NCBI GenBank assembly: GCA_046349515.1 | Contig: JAXMCE010000027.1 | Location: forward strand, 1 to 15,467 | Direction: 5' to 3' | DNA from: JBGPGW01 sp046349515 | Lineage (GTDB): Bacteria > Pseudomonadota > Alphaproteobacteria > CADEGL01 | Length of the DNA stretch: 15,467 nucleotides | In this document: one piece after another, positions 1-5,732 of the stretch | How positions within the stretch are numbered: the first letter of the stretch is position 1 | Layout of the letters: each line of letters begins with the position of its first letter | Program-made: the position numbers and the translations under genes | Notes under the pieces: generated by a model | Seen by the model: the letters and a program-made list of their open reading frames with translations, nothing else | Databases searched by the model: none | What the model was told of the DNA's origin: nothing

Positions 1-646
1 TGTCCGCGGGCGTACCGAGCCGCCCCGCCGGGATACGCTCGAGCAAGCGCTTCGTTTGGTCCTCCGAGAGAACTGCCGTCATCGGCGTCTCGATGAAGCC
101 GGGTGCGATGCAGTTGACCGTGATGCCGCGCGTCGCAACTTCCGCCGCGAGCGCCTTGGTCATGCCGATCATCCCGGCCTTGGCGGCCGCGTAGTTGGCC
201 TGGCCCGGATTGCCGGTGACGCCCACGATCGAAGTGATGCCGATGATGCGGCCCCAACGCCGCTTCATCATGCCGCGAAGCGCCGCCCGCGCCAGGCGGA
301 ACCCGGCCGTCAGGTCGACGTCGAGCACCGTCTGCCAGTCCTCGTCGCTCATGCGCATGGCGAGCGTGTCACGAGTGAGACCGGCGTTGTTGATGAGGAT
401 GTCGAGCTTGCCGAAGGCCGCCTCTGTCCCCTTGAGGAGCGCATCGGCAGCTCCGGCGTCAGCCAGGTTCGCCGGCACGATCGCACACCGCGCGGCCAGG
501 TCAGCCTTGAGCGCCTCGAGCGCATCAAGACGTGTGCCGGAGATGACGACCTCCGCGCCTTGCGCGTGGAGCGAGCGGGCGATCGCAGCGCCGATGCCGC
601 CGCTCGCCCCCGTGACCAAAGCCACTTTTCCGTTCAGTTGGAACAC
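1..646 (-). CDS. fabG: 3-oxoacyl-[acyl-carrier-protein] reductase FabG, C-terminus cut by window edge
   Basis: NADPH-dependent reductase of the type II fatty-acid cycle, converting 3-oxoacyl-ACP to 3-hydroxyacyl-ACP in the cytoplasm. About 215 residues are present, and roughly 30 are missing compared with the usual ~245. Seen: nucleotide-binding TGASGGIG at residues 12-19, NNAG near residue 90, catalytic Ser139, Tyr152 and Lys156 (YAAAK), and the PGFIETPMT segment. The GTG start at 646 was chosen because AGGGGG lies 4 bases upstream and the protein then begins VFQLNGKVALVTG, as the family does. It follows fabD by 8 bp, so the two are surely co-transcribed; acpP would be expected next, outside the window. 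Odd: residue 111, equivalent to the catalytic-tetrad Asn110 of E. coli FabG, is Asp (codon GAC). Family assignment is secure. Confidence 0.96.
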   Translation of the reverse strand, partial: MFQLNGKVALVTGASGGIGAAIARSLHAQGAEVVISGTRLDALEALKADLAARCAIVPANLADAGAADALLKGTEAAFGKLDILINNAGLTRDTLAMRMSDEDWQTVLDVDLTAGFRLARAALRGMMKRRWGRIIGITSIVGVTGNPGQANYAAAKAGMIGMTKALAAEVATRGITVNCIAPGFIETPMTAVLSEDQTKRLLERIPAGRLGTPAD

Positions 647-654
647 GTCGCCCC

Positions 655-1596
655 CTATGTCGTCTTGAGGAAGGCTTCGATCTCGGCCGGCGTGCCGATG
701 GCGCTCGACGCGAGATCGCGGTCGATGCGGCGCACGAGGCCCGAGAGGACCTTGCCCGCGCCGATCTCGACGACCGTGTCGACGCCCGAGGCCTTCATGT
801 AATGGACGCTTTCGCGCCAGCGGACGAGGGCCGTCACCTGCTCGACGAGAAGGCGGCGGATAATTCCGGGATCCCTCACCCCCTCGGCGGTCACGTTGGC
901 GACGACAGGCACCGCGGGCGCATTCATCGCGACGGCGGCGAGCCGGTCCTCCATCACGCGCGCGGCCGGCGCCATCATGGCGCAGTGGAAGGGCGCGCTC
1001 ACCGGCAACATGACGCAGCGCTTGGCCCCCTTGGCCTTGGCCAGCTCGACCGCCCGGGCGACCGCGGCGGTGGCGCCGCTGACCACGACCTGCTCGTCGC
1101 TGTTGTCATTGGCGGCGGCGCAGACCTCGCCCGCCGCCGCTTCCTCGACGACCGACCGGACCCCGTCGAGACCGAGACCGAGGATCGCCGCCATCGCCCC
1201 CTGCCCCACGGGCACCGCCGCCTGCATGGCCTGGCCGCGCGCCTTCAAGAGCCGCGCCGCGTCCGCGAGCGCGAAGGTCCCGGCGGCGGCAAGGGCCGAG
1301 TACTCGCCGAGGGAGTGGCCAGCGACGAAGCGGACCGCGTCGGCGAGGACGAGCCTGCCCTCGCGCTCGAGCACGCGAAGGACCGCCATGCTCACGGTCA
1401 TAAGGGCCGGCTGGGCATTCTCGGTCAGGACGAGGTCGGTTTCGGGCCCCTCGAACATGAGCCGCGACAGGCGCTGCTTGAGCGCGTCGTCGACCTCCTC
1501 GAAAACCTCGCGGGCGGCAGGGAAGGCCTCCGCCAGGTCGCGGCCCATGCCGACGGCCTGGGAGCCCTGGCCGGGGAAGACGAATGCACGCGCCAT
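655..1596 (-). CDS. fabD: Malonyl-CoA:ACP transacylase FabD
   Basis: Transfers malonyl from CoA to acyl carrier protein, supplying the elongation unit for fatty-acid synthesis. The 313 residues match the family's usual ~310. Seen: N-terminal FPGQGSQ (residues 7-13), the nucleophile elbow GHSLG with Ser95, Arg120 in the substrate-arginine position, and the second catalytic residue His204 in SAPFH. The reading frame stays open upstream to 1842, but the ATG at 1596 is the true start: the protein then begins MARAFVFPGQGSQ, the family N-terminus, and a promoter lies just upstream. The Shine-Dalgarno is weak (GGACGG about 15 bases before the start). It is transcribed away from rpsF and leads into fabG after 8 bp. 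Confidence 0.98.
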   Translation of the reverse strand: MARAFVFPGQGSQAVGMGRDLAEAFPAAREVFEEVDDALKQRLSRLMFEGPETDLVLTENAQPALMTVSMAVLRVLEREGRLVLADAVRFVAGHSLGEYSALAAAGTFALADAARLLKARGQAMQAAVPVGQGAMAAILGLGLDGVRSVVEEAAAGEVCAAANDNSDEQVVVSGATAAVARAVELAKAKGAKRCVMLPVSAPFHCAMMAPAARVMEDRLAAVAMNAPAVPVVANVTAEGVRDPGIIRRLLVEQVTALVRWRESVHYMKASGVDTVVEIGAGKVLSGLVRRIDRDLASSAIGTPAEIEAFLKTT

Positions 1597-1630
1597 GTAT
1601 CTGAAACGCCGTCCGAATTGGTGTGGCACA

Positions 1631-1658
1631 GTGATAGCGTCTGAGAGGGGTGTGTCAA
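1631..1658 (-). promoter_or_regulatory. Promoter of fabD-fabG
   Basis: On the minus strand, a perfect -35 hexamer TTGACA (1658-1653) is followed after 16 bases by TATCAC (1636-1631), a fair -10. Transcription would begin near 1624, giving a leader of about 28 bases before the fabD ATG at 1596. The spacing and the extended CTTGACA form fit alphaproteobacterial housekeeping promoters. Seen in sequence; promoter function is inferred. Confidence 0.7.
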
Positions 1659-1717
1659 GCGCGGCTCCGGGGCGCGGGGCCAGGCCGGTCCCGGGGCTGG
1701 GAAACGGGGAGAACCCC

Positions 1718-1745
1718 TTGCAGTGGCGGCGATTTCCTGTATAAA
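1718..1745 (+). promoter_or_regulatory. Promoter of the rpsF operon
   Basis: TTGCAG (1718-1723), a 16-base spacer and TATAAA (1740-1745) form a good sigma-70-type promoter in a GC-rich background. The start would be near 1752, leaving a leader of about 90 bases that contains the proposed S6:S18-binding fold. Its -35 lies 60 bp from the -35 of the divergent fabD promoter. Function is inferred. Confidence 0.68.
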
Positions 1746-1766
1746 GCGGCCGCTCACGCCAGCCTT

Positions 1767-1811
1767 GTGCGGGCCGAAACGGGGACCGTGCCGGTTCCCG
1801 GGCATACGCAC
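1767..1811 (+). promoter_or_regulatory. Probable S6:S18 ribosomal-protein leader RNA (autoregulatory)
   Basis: The rpsF 5' leader can fold into an outer stem GTGCG (1767-1771) with CGCAC (1807-1811), an internal loop (1772-1779 with 1801-1806) whose left side carries an exposed CCG in GGCCGAAA, and a nine-pair inner hairpin (1780-1788 with 1792-1800, including one G-U pair) closed by a three-base loop. Known S6:S18 leaders present a CCG in a bulge or internal loop next to a stem-loop, mimicking the 16S rRNA site of the S6:S18 dimer, and lie before rpsF in operons with rpsR. Both features are met here. Excess S6:S18 would be expected to bind and repress its own mRNA. Binding itself is inferred. 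Confidence 0.72.
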
Positions 1812-1840
1812 TGATGGGGTGAGTCAGCCAAGGAGCGTCC

Positions 1841-2326
1841 ATGGCCTTTTACGAGAATGTGTTTCTCGCGCGGCAAGATATCTCGCCCGCCCAGGTCGAT
1901 GCGCTGATCGAGCGCGCGACGGAAATCGTGACCACCGGCGGTGGGACCGTCGCGAAGAAGGAATATTGGGGCCTTCGGAACCTCACCTTCCGTATCAAGA
2001 AAAACCGCAAAGCCCATTACGTGCTTCTGAATTTGGATGCGCCGCCTGCTGCCGTGCAGGAGCTTGAGCGCAACCTTGGCATCAACGAAGACGTCCTGCG
2101 CTACATCACCGTGCGCGTCGAGACGCTCGAAGAAGGCCCGTCGGCGATGATGCGCCGCGATCGCGATGATCGGGGCGAGTTTGGCCGGGGCGATCGTGGC
2201 TTCGGGCGCGACCGCGGCTTCGGACGCGATCGTGGCTTTGGCCGTGACCGCGGCTTCGGGCGCGACCAACGGCCGCCGCGCGGCGAGCAGGAACCGGCGC
2301 CGGCCGCTGAGGGAGAGTCGACATGA
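1841..2326 (+). CDS. rpsF: 30S ribosomal protein S6 with repetitive Arg/Gly-rich tail
   Basis: Protein of the small-subunit platform that binds 16S rRNA as a heterodimer with S18. Residues 1-100 are a standard S6 fold (MAFYENVFLARQD start; EYWGLRNLTFRIKKN at 41-55; HYVLLNLDA at 59-67). AAGGAG lies 5 bases before the ATG, so the start is firm. At 161 residues it is much longer than the ~95-residue core. The extra part is an Arg/Asp/Gly/Phe tail with four exact copies of DRGFGR (residues 118-141), then a Pro/Glu/Ala-rich end. First gene of the operon; its stop overlaps the rpsR start as ATGA. The leader RNA upstream suggests autoregulation by the S6:S18 pair. Confidence 0.98.
   Translation: MAFYENVFLARQDISPAQVDALIERATEIVTTGGGTVAKKEYWGLRNLTFRIKKNRKAHYVLLNLDAPPAAVQELERNLGINEDVLRYITVRVETLEEGPSAMMRRDRDDRGEFGRGDRGFGRDRGFGRDRGFGRDRGFGRDQRPPRGEQEPAPAAEGEST
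2192..2263 (+). repeat. Four tandem 18-bp units in rpsF encoding DRGFGR
   Basis: Four in-frame 18-bp units run head to tail, each encoding the same hexapeptide. The units differ only at synonymous third positions, and GAT-CGT and GAC-CGC openings alternate, so there is also a 36-bp periodicity. Identical peptides with drifted codons suggest an expanded array kept under protein-level selection. Copy number may vary between strains. Confidence 0.9.
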
Positions 2327-2595
2327 ACGAAGGCAGGCGGTCCGGTGGCGGCGGGAGTGGCGGCGGCGGTGGGCGTCGGCCTTTCTTCCGGCGGCGGAAG
2401 AGTTGTCCCTTCTCCGGCCCCAACTCACCCAAGATCGACTACAAGGACATTCGTCTTCTCCAGCGCTTCATCTCCGAACGCGGGAAGATCGTTCCAAGCC
2501 GCATCACCGCGGTGTCGACGAAGAAGCAGCGCGAGTTGACGCGGGCGATCAAGCGGGCGCGGTACCTCGGCCTCCTTCCTTATTTGATTCACTGA
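2323..2595 (+). CDS. rpsR: 30S ribosomal protein S18 with Gly-rich N-terminus
   Basis: Small-subunit protein that partners S6 on the platform. The 90-residue product has the S18 core at about 20-90 (RRPFFRRRKSCPF, then IDYKDIRLLQRFISERGKI and the VSTKKQRELTRAIKRARYL region), ending in the typical LLPYLIH. The first 17 residues, MNEGRRSGGGGSGGGGG, are a glycine/serine extension that is not part of the core. The ATG overlaps the rpsF stop (ATGA), indicating translational coupling that would keep S6 and S18 levels matched. Confidence 0.98.
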   Translation: MNEGRRSGGGGSGGGGGRRPFFRRRKSCPFSGPNSPKIDYKDIRLLQRFISERGKIVPSRITAVSTKKQRELTRAIKRARYLGLLPYLIH

Positions 2596-2643
2596 GCGGG
2601 CGCGCCCGGCGGCCCGATCCGCAGGAGCCGGCGCAACGCCCGC
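2596..2643 (+). other. Potential structured intercistronic element between rpsR and the DUF2232 gene
   Basis: Just after the rpsR stop, GCGGGCG (2596-2602) can pair with CGCCCGC (2637-2643), with CCGGC (2606-2610) pairing GCCGG (2627-2631) inside. The 12-base palindrome CGGGCGCGCCCG (2597-2608) is an alternative fold. No T-run follows, so it is not a classical terminator. It might lower read-through or protect the ribosomal-protein mRNA, but GC-rich sequence forms such stems by chance. Confidence 0.3.
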
Positions 2644-2683
2644 GGGATCCTGGGGCCCCGCCGCTCGAAGGCCTCGTCCCTTC

Positions 2684-3616
2684 ATGACTGCCAAATACGC
2701 ACTTCCCGTGGCCGGCGGCATCTTGAGCGGGGCGATGCTCGGCGCGCTCATGACGGGAGTGCCCGCCGCGATGCTCTTCCTCTACGCCGTGCCGCTTCCG
2801 CTTTACGTCGCGGGCCTTTCCCTCGGCACGGGCGCATGCGCCCTGGCCGTCGCGGCCGGAACCGCGGCAGCAACGTTCATGGGCGGCATCACTATGGGGG
2901 GACCGTTCCTCGTCCTCTTCGGTGCGCCTGCGGTCTTCATCGTCTGGAAAGCGCTGTCGTCCCGGACGACAGCGACACAGGAGATCGAATGGTATCCGGT
3001 CGGTAACATCCTCGGCTGGCTGGCGCTTTTCGCGCTCGCCGGCATCGTCGCGGCGGCGTTCGCCGCCGCTGGGTCCGAAGGCGGGTTCGAAGGGGAAATC
3101 CGGCGGATGGTGCCGGAAGCGGTCAATCTCCTTTTCGAGGGCCCTGTCCCGCCGGAGCTCGCGCGGCGGATCGAGCAGTGGGCGAGGCTCTTCCCGGCCA
3201 TGCTGGCCATGGTCTGGATCGCGATGACGGCCTTGAACGCGGCGCTCGCCGAGACCGTGCTCGCCCGAAAGGGCCGCGCCAAGCGGCCGCAACCCGCCTG
3301 GCTGTCGATCGAGGCGCCTGGATGGACCCCCTATGCGTTCAGCGCCGCGGTCATCCTCGGTGCGATCGGGCCGCCGAGCCTCCGCTTCGTCGGAGAAAAT
3401 CTGGCGCCCGTCCTGGCCATGCCTTATTTCTTTGTCGGGGTCGCGGTGGCACATTCTCTCGCACGGCGCCTGCGGACCCCGGCATTGGCTTTAGTAATCT
3501 TCTATATGATATTGATCTTGCTCGGATTTGTTGCCATGGTTCTAGTTGCGGCGCTGGGCTTTGCCGAGATGTGGCTTGGGCTCAGGCGGCGCGCGGGTGC
3601 ATCCGGGCGCCCATAG
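2684..3616 (+). CDS. DUF2232-type integral membrane protein
   Basis: I assign this 310-residue protein to the DUF2232 family of predicted inner-membrane proteins from its overall pattern and its place between rpsR and rplI, where alphaproteobacteria commonly carry such a gene. No biochemical role is established and none is claimed. Seen: about eight to nine hydrophobic segments, at roughly 6-25, 28-46, 50-68, 72-90, 108-129, 170-193, 215-235, 240-260 and 266-296, with a short polar region around 131-168 and a basic Arg-rich C-terminus. There are no obvious catalytic motifs. The ATG at 2684 has only a distant GAAGG (12 bases upstream), suggesting modest translation. The stop codon TAG is embedded in the rplI Shine-Dalgarno, so the genes are coupled. 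Confidence 0.8.
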   Translation: MTAKYALPVAGGILSGAMLGALMTGVPAAMLFLYAVPLPLYVAGLSLGTGACALAVAAGTAAATFMGGITMGGPFLVLFGAPAVFIVWKALSSRTTATQEIEWYPVGNILGWLALFALAGIVAAAFAAAGSEGGFEGEIRRMVPEAVNLLFEGPVPPELARRIEQWARLFPAMLAMVWIAMTALNAALAETVLARKGRAKRPQPAWLSIEAPGWTPYAFSAAVILGAIGPPSLRFVGENLAPVLAMPYFFVGVAVAHSLARRLRTPALALVIFYMILILLGFVAMVLVAALGFAEMWLGLRRRAGASGRP

Positions 3617-3629
3617 GAGGTCTTGGACG

Positions 3630-4244
3630 ATGCAAGTGATCCTGCTCGAACGAATTGAGCGGCTCGGCAACATGGGCGACGTGGTCAACGTGAAGCCCGG
3701 CTTTGCCCGCAATTTCCTTCTTCCGAAGAAGAAGGCGCTGAGGGCGACCGACGAGAACCGCGCGCATTTCGAGCGCCAGCGGGCCGCGCTCGAGGCCGCC
3801 AACAAGGAGCGGCGCGAAGCGGCCGGAGAGATCGCCGGGAAGATCCACGGCATTTCGGTCCTTCTCATCCGCCAGGCCGGGGAGACAGGGCAGCTTTACG
3901 GCTCGGTCAGCGCCCGCGACATCGCGGATGCCGTCACGGCCGCGGGCACGACGGTCGGCCGCCAGCAAGTGCTCCTCGACCGGCCGATCAAGACGCTCGG
4001 GCTTTATCCGGTTCGGATCGCCCTCCATCCCGAGGTGATCGAATCGGTCACGATCAACGTCGCGCGGAACGAAGAGGAAGCCGAACGCCAGGCGCGGGGC
4101 GAGGTCATCACCGGGGCGCCAACCGAGGAAGAGGCGCCGCCCGAACTCACGGCCCCGCCGGCGAGCGAGGGCGAAGGAGAGGCCGAAGCCGCGCCCAAGA
4201 AGGGCAAACGCCAGCGCGCGCCCAAGGACGAGGGAGCGTCCTAG
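3630..4244 (+). CDS. rplI: 50S ribosomal protein L9 with charged C-terminal tail
   Basis: Large-subunit protein that binds 23S rRNA near the L1 stalk. Seen: N-domain MQVILLERIERLGNMGDVV, then VKPGFARNFLLPKKKALRAT (21-40), the long connecting helix (about 41-75) and the C-domain with GETGQLYGSVSARDIADAV (84-102) and IKTLGLYPVRIALHPEV. The ATG at 3630 was chosen because TAGGAGGT sits 8 bases upstream and the product then starts as L9 does; the open frame from 3546 is too long. At 204 residues it exceeds the ~150 usual. Residues from about 148 on form an acidic Glu/Ala/Pro stretch followed by a Lys/Arg-rich end, probably disordered. Confidence 0.97.
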   Translation: MQVILLERIERLGNMGDVVNVKPGFARNFLLPKKKALRATDENRAHFERQRAALEAANKERREAAGEIAGKIHGISVLLIRQAGETGQLYGSVSARDIADAVTAAGTTVGRQQVLLDRPIKTLGLYPVRIALHPEVIESVTINVARNEEEAERQARGEVITGAPTEEEAPPELTAPPASEGEGEAEAAPKKGKRQRAPKDEGAS

Positions 4245-4317
4245 GAGAATCCGCAGAAGCGGAATGTGGGCTCGCCCGTCGAAGAGGTGGGGACGGACGT
4301 AGAGGAAGGGTTGGGAC

Positions 4318-5544
4318 ATGCTGTTCGGGCAACTGGCCCAGCATGTCGTCCGAATTGGGACGCTCACCGTCGTCGATGCGAACGGCGTCGCGCATCGCGC
4401 CGGGCACGGCTCGCCACCGGCCGTGACAGTGCGGCTCCACGATCGCTCGCTCCACTGGAAGCTGTTCCTCCACCCTGAGCTCCATCTCGGCGAAGCCTAT
4501 ATGGACGGCCGGCTCACGATCGAGGACGGGACGCTTCGCAACCTGTTCGAGGTCATCAGCCTCAATTATGGGCGCTATCGCGAGGCGCCGGTCCATCGCG
4601 CGTTGCGGCGGCTGAGCCGCCTTCTCCGCATCATCCACCAGCACAATCCGGTCGCGCGCGCCCGGAAGAACGTGGCGCACCACTATGACCTCTCGGGCGA
4701 GCTCTATCGGCTCTTCCTCGACAAGGACATGCAGTACTCCTGCGCCTACTTCTTGAGCGAGAACGACAGCCTCGAGGCAGCGCAAGACAACAAGAAGCGG
4801 CACATCGCCGCGAAACTGCTGCTGCGCCCGGGCCAGCGCGTGCTCGACATCGGCTCGGGTTGGGGCGGGCTCGGCCTCTCTCTCGCGCAAATGGCCGAGG
4901 TCGACGTCACCGGCGTGACGCTCTCGGCGGAGCAACAGAGGGTAGCCGAGGCGCGGGCGGCCCAGGCCGGGCTCTCGGACCGCGTGCGTTTCCGCCTCAA
5001 GGACTACCGCGACGAGCACGGCCAATACGACCGGATCGTCTCGGTCGGCATGTTCGAGCATGTGGGCGCCAAGCACTATCGCGAGTTCTTCCGCAGGCTG
5101 AAGGCGCTCCTCAAAGAGGACGGCGTCGCCCTCCTCCACTCGATCGGCCGGATGGAGCCGCCCGGCCATACGAGCGCGTGGCTGAGGAAATACATCTTCC
5201 CCGGCGGCTATACACCGTCCATGTCGGAGGTGCTGACGGCCATCGAAGAGGCCGGGCTCTGGGTCACCGACATCGAGATTCTGCGCCTGCATTACGCGGA
5301 GACGCTCGCCCATTGGGCCAAGCGCTTCGCGCACAACCGCGAGCGCATTAGGGCGCTCTACGATGAGCGGTTCTGCCGCATGTTCGAGTTCTACCTCACG
5401 GGCTGCGAGGCGGCGTTCCGGCACTGCGACCAGATGGTCTTCCAGATGCAAATCGCGCGCCGGCACGACGCGGTGCCGATCGCGCGCGACTACATCACGG
5501 ATTGGGAGCGCGCCGGGACCAATGCGCGCTCGGCCGCGGCGTGA
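4318..5544 (+). CDS. cfa: Cyclopropane-fatty-acyl-phospholipid synthase family methyltransferase
   Basis: Members use S-adenosylmethionine to add a methylene across the double bond of unsaturated acyl chains in membrane phospholipids. The 408 residues are close to E. coli Cfa (~382). Seen: N-terminal lipid-binding region ending in LGEAYMDG (57-64), NVAHHYD (118-124), QYSCAYF (139-145), SAM motif LDIGSGWGG (176-184) and TGVTLSAEQ (198-206). The bicarbonate-pocket residues known from E. coli Cfa have counterparts at Cys142, Glu247 (MFEHVG), His274, Ile276 and Tyr326, supporting an active enzyme. The ATG has GAGGAAG about 9 bases upstream. It lies 73 bp after rplI and may be read from the same transcript. 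Related enzymes modify oleate or mycolate, so the exact lipid product is uncertain. Confidence 0.93.
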   Translation: MLFGQLAQHVVRIGTLTVVDANGVAHRAGHGSPPAVTVRLHDRSLHWKLFLHPELHLGEAYMDGRLTIEDGTLRNLFEVISLNYGRYREAPVHRALRRLSRLLRIIHQHNPVARARKNVAHHYDLSGELYRLFLDKDMQYSCAYFLSENDSLEAAQDNKKRHIAAKLLLRPGQRVLDIGSGWGGLGLSLAQMAEVDVTGVTLSAEQQRVAEARAAQAGLSDRVRFRLKDYRDEHGQYDRIVSVGMFEHVGAKHYREFFRRLKALLKEDGVALLHSIGRMEPPGHTSAWLRKYIFPGGYTPSMSEVLTAIEEAGLWVTDIEILRLHYAETLAHWAKRFAHNRERIRALYDERFCRMFEFYLTGCEAAFRHCDQMVFQMQIARRHDAVPIARDYITDWERAGTNARSAAA

Positions 5545-5559
5545 CGCGCACAAGCGTCA
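5542..5559 (+). terminator. Weak hairpin at the cfa stop codon
   Basis: TGACGC (5542-5547, beginning with the cfa stop) pairs perfectly with GCGTCA (5554-5559) across a six-base loop. No T-run follows, so intrinsic termination is doubtful. It could mark the end of the rpsF-cfa unit or protect the 3' end. Confidence 0.25.
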
Positions 5560-5732
5560 TCCACGAAAGGTCTGTCGGAAACTTGTCCCCACTATTATCA
5601 TCGTGTGCGCATTTGTCCTGTGCGTAGCGCGCGCGTCGACAATTTGGCCATGTTCACGCACGATCATTCCTTGCTAGGGTCCGCGCCCTTCCCCGACGGC
5701 GACCTTCGTCGCCGCCATCACCGCGTGGATCG
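5545..5732 (+). promoter_or_regulatory. Non-coding gap upstream of dnaB, possible promoter
   Basis: This 188-bp stretch between cfa and dnaB is richer in A and T than its surroundings and holds no convincing gene. A possible promoter is TTCACG (5653-5658), 16 bases, TAGGGT (5675-5680), inside TTGCTAGGGTCC, a form I associate with -10 regions in this bacterial group. An isolated TATTAT (5593-5598) lacks a matching -35. A new transcript for dnaB-alr is likely on spacing grounds, but the exact promoter is not proven. Confidence 0.38.
5698..5713 (+). other. Compact hairpin in the dnaB 5' leader
   Basis: GGCGAC (5698-5703) pairs perfectly with GTCGCC (5708-5713) over a CTTC loop, ending 19 bases before the dnaB ATG. 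It sits close to the ribosome-binding region and dnaB itself has only a weak GTGGA, so it might modulate initiation. This is inference from a short stem only. Confidence 0.3.

Noticed and set aside
1597..1842. N-terminal extension of fabD up to 1842
   Set aside because: The extension would cover both divergent promoters and the leader RNA, and the family start MARAFVFPGQGSQ fits the ATG at 1596.
2340..2375. GGC-rich run in rpsR as a frameshift or assembly artefact
   Set aside because: The frame is intact through to the conserved S18 C-terminus, and Gly-rich S18 starts are plausible in this group.
4250..4263. Hairpin TCCGC-AGAA-GCGGA after rplI as a terminator
   Set aside because: Only five pairs and no T-run; cfa follows closely, so it is more likely chance in GC-rich sequence.
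4147..5553. Long antisense open frame across cfa (468 codons)
   Set aside because: It is a shadow of cfa and the end of rplI; composition is typical of antisense GC-rich frames and no family motif is visible.
5545..5732. A replication origin upstream of dnaB
   Set aside because: Only one 7-of-9 DnaA-box-like 9-mer, no AT-rich unwinding region and no dnaA, so an origin is not supported.
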